A DNA stretch of 64,000 nt from Halobacteriovoraceae bacterium (GCA_002712005.1 PASP01000017.1:1-64000); one strand, 5' to 3'. Positions 51,832 to 60,958 are shown, numbered from the stretch's first letter. A program made the numbers and translations. Notes: generated by a model not told the origin, from the sequence alone.

Positions 51832-52518
51832 TTACACCTGAGCAAATAGAAAAGGAGAATCATCTCTGATACTAGAGGCGTAGGAGAGAAAGTTCTCATT
51901 GATACTATAGCGTTGGGGTTCAGAGAGAAGCTTATAAAGTTCTTTATAAGATCCTCCTTCTGCTAAAACTTGGCGCAGTTTATCTTCCCCCAGATATTCG
52001 ACAAAATGGTGAATCGACATGCATAACCAGTCGATATCGATCGTCTTCCTCGAAAAGGATTTCACGACCTCAATTGAACTCTTACTCATTAAATGATTAT
52101 GGTAAGTCCCTTTAGGATTGGTTCGTTTAATATAGTAGAGATTCATTTTTATATAGAAAGCATAGAGAAAATGGCGTCCATAACCTTCTAGAGTTTGATT
52201 CTTTATTTCTTCTTCAAAATGCAGAATATCTTCAATATTCTTGAGTAAAACGATATCGGGATAATAACCATGCTCTTGATGATAGAGGTAAGTAGAAGCA
52301 AGACGGTCCCTGAGTCCATACCATCCAAGAGAATTGATAATCCTCTCAAAACTAAGACTCCCCTTAATGTCCGCACAGGCCCGAGATAGAATGGCCTGAA
52401 AATGAGGCTTATCCCAAAGATTCTTACGTAAAAATTGATAACCTGATCCCGTTGTTTGCATATTACTTTTCAATAGTGTGCAAAACTCATCAGGCATATG
52501 AACATAATCAAAATACAT
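51832..52518 (-). CDS. hypothetical protein upstream of cpaF
   Basis: 228 aa, soluble, rich in Tyr/His/Leu, probably all-helical. No motif recognised. It lies 20 bp upstream of cpaF, so it may be cotranscribed and related to the same apparatus. There is no Shine-Dalgarno before the ATG; a promoter-like CTGACG-17 bp-TACTAT ends seven bases before it, pointing to a leaderless mRNA. Confidence 0.65.
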   Translation of the reverse strand: MYFDYVHMPDEFCTLLKSNMQTTGSGYQFLRKNLWDKPHFQAILSRACADIKGSLSFERIINSLGWYGLRDRLASTYLYHQEHGYYPDIVLLKNIEDILHFEEEIKNQTLEGYGRHFLYAFYIKMNLYYIKRTNPKGTYHNHLMSKSSIEVVKSFSRKTIDIDWLCMSIHHFVEYLGEDKLRQVLAEGGSYKELYKLLSEPQRYSINENFLSYASSIRDDSPFLFAQV

Positions 52519-52525
52519 ATACTTA

Positions 52526-52554
52526 ATAGTAGAGGAAAATCGAATGGCCGTCAG
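52526..52554 (-). promoter_or_regulatory. promoter for the cpaF-upstream gene, leaderless spacing
   Basis: On the minus strand CTGACG and TACTAT are separated by 17 bp, and the -10 box ends seven bases before the ATG. Confidence 0.45.
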
Positions 52555-52609
52555 TTCTAATTTTAACTGAGCATTTTTATCCCCCTCTCGTCCTTAAATT
52601 CTCTCCCCC

Positions 52610-52639
52610 TTGTAAAGAAGACCGAATCCCCTTTAAAAT
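52610..52639 (+). promoter_or_regulatory. promoter with leaderless spacing
   Basis: TTGTAA and TAAAAT separated by 18 bp; the -10 box ends six bases before the ATG. GAGGG touches the ATG and is too close to act as a ribosome site. Confidence 0.5.
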
Positions 52640-52645
52640 AGAGGG

Positions 52646-53137
52646 ATGAAGATACCTTTAATGCAGAAAATTGAAATTCAAGATGTCTCGCTAGAGTCTC
52701 TTAAAATTGTCTTTGAGAGAAACCCCATCGGTAAGGCACCCTTCCTCTTTGTTCTTGATGAATCCATCATTGGCCAACGAGATATTTTTGCTAAGAATTG
52801 TATGCAACTCTTCAAGCACTTTGCTATTAATCCCCTCTTTCCCTATCCCAATTATATTATTTGCCCGGAAAGAATTGAAGATTGTGTTATTCCCCAACTC
52901 AAGTCGATCGATAAAGCGCCAAAACACTTTATTAAGAAAATAAAGAGAGTCAAAAACAGAGAGCAAAGTCTACTCTCCAAAGCGGATACCTATCAAGCGA
53001 GAATCCAAAATCAATCCATTGATCAGGATTTAAATTATATTGCACGAAAGAGAGAAGATAATCGCAAACTAAGAGATCTCTGCCATCAAAAGAATTTCTG
53101 TATTCAATTGGTAGAGAGTCTTAGAGAGAAATCGTAA
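52646..53137 (+). CDS. hypothetical basic protein
   Basis: 163 aa. N-terminal half alternates strand-like segments (IEIQDVSLESLKIVFE, KAPFLFVLDESI), and the C-terminal half is strongly basic and helical (KKIKRVKNREQSLLSKADTY), which could bind nucleic acid or form a coiled coil. No family recognised. A small gene follows 42 bp later and may be in the same transcript. Confidence 0.65.
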   Translation: MKIPLMQKIEIQDVSLESLKIVFERNPIGKAPFLFVLDESIIGQRDIFAKNCMQLFKHFAINPLFPYPNYIICPERIEDCVIPQLKSIDKAPKHFIKKIKRVKNREQSLLSKADTYQARIQNQSIDQDLNYIARKREDNRKLRDLCHQKNFCIQLVESLREKS

Positions 53138-53179
53138 CCGACTCAAAGGAAAAAGCACTAACTATCCTTAGGAAGCCTC

Positions 53180-53563
53180 ATGCCCAATAATAAGAATGAC
53201 AATTCAGGCAAGAAGAAACTCTTTCTTACCGATCATAAACAAAAAGAGCTCGAAGGCTTTGAAGAGGTCCTCGATCTTATTGACAATAATGGGGTTGAAG
53301 TTAAAACCCGCAAGAAAGAAGCTCAAATTGAAGATTACGAAATCTATGATTTCCTAGAAAAAGAAGTCTCTCGTTTAGAGAAACTTGATCAATTCTTCTC
53401 GGTGCAAATGCCCCTCGAAAAGAAGTACCCTCAAACGAAGGGGTTAATACAAAGAGAAATGGCGGAGCTTCATCTACTCAAAGAAGAGATCATCGAAAAT
53501 TCTTCAGAGAGTTTCTCAGGGCTGACCCATTTTCTTGACCACCTCATACGTTCAACTCGCTAG
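53180..53563 (+). CDS. hypothetical charged helical protein
   Basis: 127 aa, Lys/Glu-rich, no signal peptide. Residues 50-110 look like a helical hairpin (IYDFLEKEVSRLEKLDQFF ... LIQREMAELHLLKEEII). Family unknown. Follows the previous gene in the same direction and is convergent with the large protein after it. Ends in TAG. Confidence 0.6.
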   Translation: MPNNKNDNSGKKKLFLTDHKQKELEGFEEVLDLIDNNGVEVKTRKKEAQIEDYEIYDFLEKEVSRLEKLDQFFSVQMPLEKKYPQTKGLIQREMAELHLLKEEIIENSSESFSGLTHFLDHLIRSTR

Positions 53564-53588
53564 AATAAAGAGAGAATCAAAATCAATT

Positions 53589-55400
53589 TTAGTGAAGTTC
53601 CGCAATCGGCTTAAGAAGGATAGGTCCACCCACATGGGCAAATTCCTCTTCTTCAAGATGAGGATAGTCATAACCTTCTAATTGAGCGATGAGAAGTTCT
53701 CTTAAATACTGATCAAAATAAGGAACTTCACTTAAACCAAATTGCTCTTTATACTTTGAAAAATGACTGGCGACATTCTCCCAATTTAAAGTCATATCCT
53801 CAGTTAAGATAATACGAATGAGTGATTTGAATTCATCTAAGGTTAATCCAAGCTTACCTTGATCCCATACCTTACTATCAAGACTTCCCTCTTGTACAAG
53901 AATATAATTAGATAAACTTGATATAAGAATGGATTCAAAATCAATCTCGGCCACATTGTAATTAAAATAAAAACTATCTTGAATTTGACCGCTATTTTTT
54001 AAGGGAAGAAAGCTGACAAAGAGCTTATTAATATAGGGATTTAAAGAGCAGAAGAAAACAACTTTTTGCTTCCAAATTTCGTAATGATTCCAGTGATCAA
54101 TCACTTGAGGGGTTGAATTCCACGTCTCCGATACCTTGGTAGGACGATCAAAACTTTGATCGAGAAAGTCTGAAATCATCTGGCCATAGAAAGATTCGTC
54201 ATCTTCAAGTTCTCCTGCTTTGAGTGCCTTTTTTAAATCTTTTTGGCCAAAGGCAATTAGGGAGCGACCTATGCGAAAGATCTCTGTAAAATCAAACCAG
54301 TCAAAAAGAGACTCCTCGGGTTCAACCTCAATTAACCCCTTAGAAAGGGCAACCTTACTTAAGTAAGAGAATCCTAATTCAAGCATCGACTTTGTTTTCT
54401 CTCCCGCGCGATTAATAGCAATAGCACCATCTTTAAATGAGCCATTTAAAGTAATGCTACCGTTTACGAGACGAAGAAAATTAAATTGGAGATACTCCAC
54501 TCTTTTATCATCAGTGAGCTTAGTTAATTCACTATCAAAACTTTCAAATTTATTTTCAAAGGGAACAAGGGCCTTTTTCGGCAGAATTTGTTGTTTCGCA
54601 AATTGATGAACCCCTACAGATACCTTCTCTTTTTTCTTAATCCAATTATCCATGACGGCCAAATTGATATGGGGATGATCCATTTCAAGGGCGTCGAAAT
54701 AATCCACAAACCCTGCATCCGCGAGTCTTCCCTTTTTCATTTGATATTCTTCTTCCAATGTCGAAAGCGCTCCTTCAGATACCATTTTAAATAACCACGA
54801 ATAGGCCTTCTCAACCCCGAGTTCGGAATAGAGCTCTCGAATCAAAGAGCGAACATGATCGACAAGAGCGTAGTCATCATGGAATTCAAATAATAAGAGG
54901 GAATCATCAGTGAGAAAGTAATTATCGTGATCTGGATATTGAGGATCATCCACATCAAAGGTCCAAATATTAAATCGTCCCTTTAAATAGAGAAGAAACT
55001 CCATACTCTTAACAAATTCGGAACGTACTTCTTCCGTGAGACAATGGGAATAACTTTCGACCCAAAACTCAAACTCATCGGGATCGAGTTCATCTTTTTG
55101 CCATAAGTCGAGATCCAACATCAATCGTCTTTGTTCAACAGTGAATTTTTCTAAGTGCTGAGCAGCCTGCTCTACCGGAAGATTTTTAACGGCCAAATAT
55201 AGAGGCTGTAGAGGGACTGAGCTTAGGCCAACCCCTTTTTCAACTAGAGATTCAATCAGATCCATAGAGGAATAGGCATCACTTTCTTTGAACATACTCT
55301 TTAAAAAATGACTTTCTTTATTTAGGCCTGCACCCTTAGAATTATCTTCTTCACTCACGACTCTTAACCTTGATTTAAATTTAATGAACTTTATATGCAA
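53589..55400 (-). CDS. large hypothetical protein, DUF6178-like
   Basis: 603 aa, acidic, soluble. The region LPVEQAAQHLEKFTVEQRRLMLDLDLWQKDELDPDEF, read in parts, recalls the DUF6178 family of delta-type bacteria (repeated 'LDLDxW' element), but this is from memory. No catalytic motif visible. The first ATG is followed by a basic stretch. It lies 15 bp downstream of the MDR oxidoreductase, so the two may be cotranscribed. Confidence 0.6.
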   Translation of the reverse strand: MHIKFIKFKSRLRVVSEEDNSKGAGLNKESHFLKSMFKESDAYSSMDLIESLVEKGVGLSSVPLQPLYLAVKNLPVEQAAQHLEKFTVEQRRLMLDLDLWQKDELDPDEFEFWVESYSHCLTEEVRSEFVKSMEFLLYLKGRFNIWTFDVDDPQYPDHDNYFLTDDSLLLFEFHDDYALVDHVRSLIRELYSELGVEKAYSWLFKMVSEGALSTLEEEYQMKKGRLADAGFVDYFDALEMDHPHINLAVMDNWIKKKEKVSVGVHQFAKQQILPKKALVPFENKFESFDSELTKLTDDKRVEYLQFNFLRLVNGSITLNGSFKDGAIAINRAGEKTKSMLELGFSYLSKVALSKGLIEVEPEESLFDWFDFTEIFRIGRSLIAFGQKDLKKALKAGELEDDESFYGQMISDFLDQSFDRPTKVSETWNSTPQVIDHWNHYEIWKQKVVFFCSLNPYINKLFVSFLPLKNSGQIQDSFYFNYNVAEIDFESILISSLSNYILVQEGSLDSKVWDQGKLGLTLDEFKSLIRIILTEDMTLNWENVASHFSKYKEQFGLSEVPYFDQYLRELLIAQLEGYDYPHLEEEEFAHVGGPILLKPIAELH

Positions 55401-55415
55401 ATTATCCGCATTAGA

Positions 55416-56435
55416 CTACCACTTAAGTAAAACTTTTCCTCGTGAATGCCCCTGTCCAAGGTAATCTAAGGCCAATTCGAGCTCATCCGCTGCAAAGACC
55501 TTATCAATATGGGGTATCATATTGACGCCTTGGTCTTGCTCAAGAAATTTTAATGATTCCTGTAAGAGCTCAGGGGCATCAAAGAGACGAAGGGCATTAA
55601 GTCCCATGACCGCTCGATTATCATTCATAAGAGAAACCGGTGAAAAACCTCTCATGGCCCAAAGGTTCTTTAAAAAATTCCAACTGAATATCTTTTTTCT
55701 CCCCTGAGCTATGAAAGAACTCGCTCCAATGCAAACCATTCTCCCCATAGGAGAGAGACGCTGATAATCCTCTCTTAAACTCTGACCCCCTCGAGAATTT
55801 AAGATGAGGTCAAAAAGAGGAGGATTCTTCATTTCTCTTAGCTGTTGATGAGTAAAGGCCGCGATTCCCTGATCTCTAAGAAATTTTAATTTCTCAGGAG
55901 ATCGGGTGGCGCCATAGATCTTTTCCACTCCGTGACTCTTGAGTAGAGCAAGAGAAAGATGACCTAAGGCCCCAGTTGCGCAATCGATAAAGACGCGATC
56001 ACTGGGCTTCACTCGGGCCATCTGATGAAAGGAAGCATAGGCCGTAATAAAGCTGACGATGAGTCCGGCTCCCTCTTTCATACTGAGATGGGAGGGAAGA
56101 GCGACCACTTGCCACCGGGGTAGCACCACTTCAGACTGGTAGCCCCCGAAGGCCAAACCAGCACAAATCTTTTGGCCTATCCCTAAATCTTCAATCCCCG
56201 CTCCAATTTCAGTTACGACACCACTGACTTCATAGCCTGGAATATAGGGGGTGCTTGGAGCATCTGGGTATAAACCTAATTTCATCATAACATCGGCGAA
56301 ATTAAGCCCACTATAGTGAACTTTGATACGCACTTCATCATGTTTTAGGGCATTTGCTCGCCCATTTTGAATACAATGATCCCAAACAGGTTTATTTCCG
56401 GCCTTCTTGAGATAGATTTGTCGAATTTTAGTCAT
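55416..56435 (-). CDS. MDR-superfamily zinc-independent oxidoreductase (quinone reductase-like)
   Basis: 339 aa from the third in-frame ATG (MTKIRQIYL), with AGGA 9 bp before it; earlier ATGs lack sites. GroES-like N-domain VHYSGLNFADVMMKLGLYP and GYEVSGVVTEIG, then the Rossmann domain with DCATGALGHLSLALLKSHGV. It lacks the catalytic-zinc Cys/His set of alcohol dehydrogenases and so resembles quinone oxidoreductase or VAT-1 proteins that use NADPH. Substrate unknown. Ends in TAG. Divergent from the desaturase. Confidence 0.87.
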   Translation of the reverse strand: MTKIRQIYLKKAGNKPVWDHCIQNGRANALKHDEVRIKVHYSGLNFADVMMKLGLYPDAPSTPYIPGYEVSGVVTEIGAGIEDLGIGQKICAGLAFGGYQSEVVLPRWQVVALPSHLSMKEGAGLIVSFITAYASFHQMARVKPSDRVFIDCATGALGHLSLALLKSHGVEKIYGATRSPEKLKFLRDQGIAAFTHQQLREMKNPPLFDLILNSRGGQSLREDYQRLSPMGRMVCIGASSFIAQGRKKIFSWNFLKNLWAMRGFSPVSLMNDNRAVMGLNALRLFDAPELLQESLKFLEQDQGVNMIPHIDKVFAADELELALDYLGQGHSRGKVLLKW

Positions 56436-56543
56436 GTAAATCATTCCTACGTAGAAGTTCAAAGTATTGCACATCTGCAAAGACTTTCCTATATTGGTGC
56501 CATTGAATTAAACAATGCATCAATCTTTTAAATTTTATACACT

Positions 56544-57560
56544 ATGCGCCAAGACTTTGAATATACACCAGATAGAAATCCCCACGCTCTTAGGAGTCGT
56601 GAAATCTTAAAGAAATACCCTCAGATCAGAGAGTTCATGAAGCCCTATCCTTTAACGAGTCTTTTTATCGTTCTCGTTACGGCCATTCAATTGGTCACAG
56701 GATATTTCATTGTCGCTAAAGATTTAAATATTTGGTGGATTCTTCTTTTGGCCTACACAGTGGGGGCTCTTTGTAATCACGCTCTTTACGTGCTTATGCA
56801 CGATGCTGGTCACGACGCTATTTTCAAATCACGTTTTTGGAATCGCATCTGGTGTATTTTTACCAATATTGGTCAGGCCTTTCCATCGGCCATGAGCTTT
56901 AGAACTTTCCACAATATTCATCACTCCAATCTAAATGAGTACGACTACGATGCTGATTTGGCCTTTCATAAAGAGGCCAAATGGGTGCGCAATATATGGT
57001 GGAGAAAGGCCTTATGGTTTATGTTCTTCTTTGCTGTAGAGGTCGCCAGACCTATGCGCCTAAAGAAAGGTAAAGTTTTTGATAAGTGGATGGTGGGAAA
57101 TTTCCTATTCATCATTCTTACAGATATCGCCATCTATAAGTTCATTGGACCTTGGGCTTTGGGATATCTGATGATATCCACCCTATTTAGTGTAGGACTC
57201 CATCCTGTTGGTGCGCGCTGGATTCAAGAGCATTATACTTATAGAGAAGGTCAAGAAACTTATGGCTACTATGGGCCAATGAATTTGTTACAATTTAATA
57301 TTGGTTATCATAACGAGCATCACGACTTTTATAAAGTTCCTTGGGTCCATCTTCCCAAGATTAGGGCCATAGCTCCTGAGTACTATAATAATCTCTATTA
57401 TCACACCTCTTGGACTAAGCTTATTTTAGATTTTATTTTCAATCCTGAAAGAGACCTCTATCTCAGGATTGTTCGCAAAAGAGATAAATCTGATCGTCTA
57501 CGTGAACTCAATGAGAAGAATTCGACAGGCCCTAGTTCAAGCTTGAGTATGGGAAAATAA
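56544..57560 (+). CDS. membrane fatty-acyl desaturase, sphingolipid delta-4 desaturase (DES1/DEGS) type
   Basis: 338 aa, four or more helices. Three diiron histidine boxes: HDAGH (86-90), HNIHH (123-127) and HNEHH (256-260). The whole protein follows eukaryotic dihydroceramide desaturases closely: DFEYTPDRNPHALRSREIL and KYPQI at the start (DES1: DFEWVYTD.PH..R..EIL.KYP.I), GLHPVG, EHYTY, GQETYGYYGPMNLL, FNIGYHNEHHDF and APEYYNNL. Expected to put a double bond in a long-chain base or acyl chain using oxygen. Sphingolipids have been reported from Bacteriovorax stolpii, so the substrate may be a dihydroceramide. Comparison made from memory. Confidence 0.85.
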   Translation: MRQDFEYTPDRNPHALRSREILKKYPQIREFMKPYPLTSLFIVLVTAIQLVTGYFIVAKDLNIWWILLLAYTVGALCNHALYVLMHDAGHDAIFKSRFWNRIWCIFTNIGQAFPSAMSFRTFHNIHHSNLNEYDYDADLAFHKEAKWVRNIWWRKALWFMFFFAVEVARPMRLKKGKVFDKWMVGNFLFIILTDIAIYKFIGPWALGYLMISTLFSVGLHPVGARWIQEHYTYREGQETYGYYGPMNLLQFNIGYHNEHHDFYKVPWVHLPKIRAIAPEYYNNLYYHTSWTKLILDFIFNPERDLYLRIVRKRDKSDRLRELNEKNSTGPSSSLSMGK

Positions 57561-57664
57561 ATTTTATACCTATAATCGAGTATTCCTCTTCCCCATTCAA
57601 TGCATAAAGCTTTTTAATGAAGTTTAGGTTTATAATAAAAATCTAATTTCATTAAAGGTTAAAT

Positions 57665-58216
57665 ATGAGCGTTGAATACCGTAAGGTTTTAGAATTTTGG
57701 TTTGAAGACTTAAAACCAGAGGATTGGTTCTCAAGTAATGAAGAACTTGATCGCACAATAAAAGACAAATTTGGAGAAGTTCATAAAATGGCCGCTGCTT
57801 GTGAGCTAGATGGTTGGCGAACTGGACCTATGGGAAGATTGGCAGAAATTATCGTTCTCGATCAATTCTCGCGCAATATCTATCGCAATGATCCCTTAGC
57901 TTATGCTTGGGACCCTTTGGCCTTGGCCCTTTCTCAAGAGGCCATCCGTCTTAAGGCCCATGAAGAACTCTCCTCACTAAAGCGATCTTTTCTCTATATG
58001 CCCTATATGCATAGTGAATCCCCTCGTATTCACCGTGAAGCCATGGAGCTCTTTAGTGAACCAGGCCTTGACTATCAAAGAGAATTTGAGATTAAGCACA
58101 AGGAAGTCATTGATCGTTTTGGACGCTATCCTCATCGAAATTTGGCCCTGGGTAGAGAAAGTACAGCTGAAGAGCTGCAATTCATCAAGGATCATCCCAA
58201 TCCCTACTCCCCCTAA
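57665..58216 (+). CDS. DUF924 family protein
   Basis: 183 aa. VLEFWFEDLKPEDWFS, FGEVHKMAAA, GRLAEIIVLDQFSRNIYRNDPLAYA, YMPYMHSESPRIHREAMELF and FGRYPHRNLALGR are the conserved blocks of DUF924, a helical TPR-like family of unknown function. Full length. AAAGG lies 6 bp before the ATG and TATAAT about 30 bp upstream. No role can be given. Confidence 0.9.
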   Translation: MSVEYRKVLEFWFEDLKPEDWFSSNEELDRTIKDKFGEVHKMAAACELDGWRTGPMGRLAEIIVLDQFSRNIYRNDPLAYAWDPLALALSQEAIRLKAHEELSSLKRSFLYMPYMHSESPRIHREAMELFSEPGLDYQREFEIKHKEVIDRFGRYPHRNLALGRESTAEELQFIKDHPNPYSP

Positions 58217-58270
58217 ACTTTTAAAATCTCTTATCCGATAAGAGACTAAACTTAAAATTTAGGCAAAATC

Positions 58271-59011
58271 TTGAACGAAAGCGAAGAAGATAAAATCAAA
58301 CATAATATAGAGGAAGCTCTTGAGAGTTCTCGAGAGAAGAACTCTTTTCAAGAGGCGGCTCCCACAGCAACTCGTAAGAGCTTACAACTCCCTCGTAGAC
58401 TCTTTCACTGTAGTATGGGTCTAGGAGTGGGCTTGGTTTATCAATTCCTTCTCACTCACTCTAGGGCCATTTATATACTCGGCTTCTGTGCCTGTGTCGT
58501 CTATATTTTAGAGCAAGTCAGAATCAATTACCCAGGCCTTGGATCTAAAGTAAAAATCATCAATAAATATCTCTTTAGAGCGGAAGAACAACTTAAAGAA
58601 AGTGCAGGTGTACCCTATGTTATGGGAATTCTCCTCACCTTAATCTCCTTTCCTAAAGTCGTGGCCCTAATCGCTATCTATACTTTGGCAGTGGCTGATC
58701 CTCTCTCGGCGATTATCGGTATTCGCTATGGAAGAACAAAGATAACGGAACATAAATCCCTCCAGGGTTCAGGAGCTTTCTTTTTATCCTGTTTTACCGT
58801 GAGTTTCTTAGTTTTTTACTGGGCTTCCCATCTATCAGGACAGCTGGGAGATTATAGCTTAGGGCCCATTATTCTGTGCTCCTTTCTTATTGCTCTAACC
58901 TCTAGTTTATTTGAATTGATTCCCCTAAAACTAGATGACAATTTAACCATTCCACTCTTCACGGCCTTTATATCTTTGATTTATGCCTCTTTACTTTCCA
59001 TCCCCCTCTAG
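58271..59011 (+). CDS. CTP-dependent lipid kinase, Dgk1/Sec59-like
   Basis: 246 aa from TTG. A charged N-terminal 35 residues, then RRLFHCSMGLGVGL (the R-x2-H-x3-G opening), several helices, VADPLSAIIGIRYGRTKI and EHKSLQGSGAFF, which match the conserved AD-x-A-x-x-G ... G-K-KS-x-GS blocks of the dolichol kinase / yeast Dgk1 family. Such enzymes phosphorylate diacylglycerol, dolichol or phytol with CTP. Inner membrane. Only 54 bp after the DUF924 gene and near the desaturase. Ends in TAG. Confidence 0.78.
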   Translation: MNESEEDKIKHNIEEALESSREKNSFQEAAPTATRKSLQLPRRLFHCSMGLGVGLVYQFLLTHSRAIYILGFCACVVYILEQVRINYPGLGSKVKIINKYLFRAEEQLKESAGVPYVMGILLTLISFPKVVALIAIYTLAVADPLSAIIGIRYGRTKITEHKSLQGSGAFFLSCFTVSFLVFYWASHLSGQLGDYSLGPIILCSFLIALTSSLFELIPLKLDDNLTIPLFTAFISLIYASLLSIPL

Positions 59012-59111
59012 ATTCTAGTTTCGTCTAAAATTTAACTTTGAGAAAATTAGACGTTAATTATCTAATCTATTAAAATTTTAGACTCAATCACATCCTTATT
59101 GGGTAATTTTA

Positions 59112-59861
59112 ATGATTAAAGATAGATCTCTCTTTTTACCAGGACTTCATCAATGCCATGCTCTGACTAATGAGTACTGGACAGAAGATACTACGGCACA
59201 AATTCATCCAACCGGTGAAAAGATCATTGTGCTTCTTCATGGATATAGTGAGTCGGCGGCTAAGATTTATAAACGAATCGGTAGGTCACTCAATGTAACT
59301 CTCCAAAATGAAAAGACGAACTATAGTATCATTGCTCTTAATGGACTCTATCCGCTACCTAAGCACTTTCCCCTAAATGACCAAATCGATAGAGATCAGG
59401 AAGCTGAGCTCTTAGCTGGATTTGCTTGGTACTTCTACGATCAAAGAAAGGATGAGTTTCTCATTGATTACAAAGTCCCCACTGAAACCCTCACTCAATT
59501 TCTTCATATGATTAATCCCAAGAAGTTACCCACTATCTTCATTGGCTATTCCCAAGGGGGATATCTCGCTCCCTTTGTCGGTCTGAATTACCCACCTACC
59601 GAACAAGTACTGGGAATCAACTGTTCTTTTAGATCAGATATTATCGAAAGAGATTATAAAGATATTCCCTTTACCTTAAATCAAGTCCAAGGGGCAAAGG
59701 ATAGTATCATCGATACGGATCTCTCTTTTAGCCGTTATGAATATTTAAAAGATAAATTCAAAATGAAAGGCTCTTTTGAATGGATTGCAGAGGGAGACCA
59801 TTGGCTTGATGCTCAAACGAGAGAGAAGGCCATTCACTTGTTAAAGAAATCAAATTTGTAA
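59112..59861 (+). CDS. cytoplasmic alpha/beta hydrolase
   Basis: 249 aa. KIIVLLHGYSESAAK (oxyanion HG), the nucleophile elbow IGYSQGGYL (Ser), and a late EGDHWLDA for the catalytic His. Probably carboxylesterase or phospholipase-like. No signal peptide. It is 10 bp upstream of a second hydrolase gene, so one transcript. Substrate unknown. Confidence 0.83.
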   Translation: MIKDRSLFLPGLHQCHALTNEYWTEDTTAQIHPTGEKIIVLLHGYSESAAKIYKRIGRSLNVTLQNEKTNYSIIALNGLYPLPKHFPLNDQIDRDQEAELLAGFAWYFYDQRKDEFLIDYKVPTETLTQFLHMINPKKLPTIFIGYSQGGYLAPFVGLNYPPTEQVLGINCSFRSDIIERDYKDIPFTLNQVQGAKDSIIDTDLSFSRYEYLKDKFKMKGSFEWIAEGDHWLDAQTREKAIHLLKKSNL

Positions 59862-59871
59862 AAGGATAGAT

Positions 59872-60879
59872 ATGAAGTCACTAGTATTAAGCTTATTCAT
59901 TATGATTACTTCTCTTATAGTCGGCACAAGTTGTTCTCATTTCGGCAAGAAAAGTTATGATGCAAGATTAACCAATTTCCCCTATCCCTTTAAAGTGGAA
60001 ATTTATCAATTTAAGTCTCAAAAGCAAAAATTAGAAATGGCATATATGGACCTAGGTCCCAAAGATGCAGAAGAAACCTATATCCTCTTTCATGGAAAAA
60101 ACTTTTCGGGATACTATTGGGAGAAAATTGCCAAACTACTCAAAGACCGCGGTCATCGAGTCATTATTCCGGATCAAATTGGATTTGGTAAATCTTCAAA
60201 ACCAGAATTTTATCAATATTCTCTAGAGCAGCTGGCCTTAAATACCCACGGCCTAGTTCAATCTTTAAAGATTCAAAAGTACCACCTCATTGGTCACTCC
60301 ATGGGGGGGATGGTTGCTACAAAATTTAATAAACTCTACCCTAATGAAGTCGAAAAAATGATTCTCATTAATCCCATTGGTCTTGAAAAATACCTCGACT
60401 ATGTTGATTATAAAGATCCACAAACCTTCTATGAAGCCGAATTGGCCAAAACAGCCGATAAAATAAAGGCCTACCAAAGAAGAAATTACTATAACGGCGA
60501 CTGGAATGAACAATACGACCAACTCATTGAAGCCCCCACAGGCCAGCTCTATCATTCTGATTATCCATTAGTTGCGTGGAATAATGCTCTCACTTATGGA
60601 CCTATTTTTACTAATCCTATCGTCGATGACTTTAAAGAAATTGAAAATCCCATTGTCTTAATTATCGGAACAAGAGACCGCACAGGTCCAGGGAGAGGCT
60701 TTAAGAGAGAAGGTGTTTCCTATAAGCTTGGTGAATACCAAAAACTAGGAAAGGAAATTTATAAATTAATCCAAAATGGTAAATTAATTGAATTAACAGA
60801 CTTAGGACATATGCCTCAATTCGAGGATTGGGAGCGTTTTAAGCCTGCGTTTTTACATGCTCTAAAAGAGATTAAATAG
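59872..60879 (+). CDS. alpha/beta hydrolase lipoprotein
   Basis: 335 aa. Signal peptide ending in a lipobox (GTSC, Cys about residue 21) followed by SHFGKKS. Hydrolase core: YILFHGKNFSGYYW (oxyanion), DQIGFGKSSKP, nucleophile elbow LIGHSMGGMVA, acid in GTRDRTGPG, His in LGHMPQFE. So an active esterase/lipase-like enzyme anchored to the envelope, possibly at the surface. AAGGATA lies before the ATG. Ends in TAG. Confidence 0.86.
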   Translation: MKSLVLSLFIMITSLIVGTSCSHFGKKSYDARLTNFPYPFKVEIYQFKSQKQKLEMAYMDLGPKDAEETYILFHGKNFSGYYWEKIAKLLKDRGHRVIIPDQIGFGKSSKPEFYQYSLEQLALNTHGLVQSLKIQKYHLIGHSMGGMVATKFNKLYPNEVEKMILINPIGLEKYLDYVDYKDPQTFYEAELAKTADKIKAYQRRNYYNGDWNEQYDQLIEAPTGQLYHSDYPLVAWNNALTYGPIFTNPIVDDFKEIENPIVLIIGTRDRTGPGRGFKREGVSYKLGEYQKLGKEIYKLIQNGKLIELTDLGHMPQFEDWERFKPAFLHALKEIK

Positions 60880-60958
60880 TACGAGAGTCGCCCAAATAGG
60901 CCTTATGAGCATAATATTTACAAAGTGAAACCCAAATGTGTAGGCTCATGATATAGAA

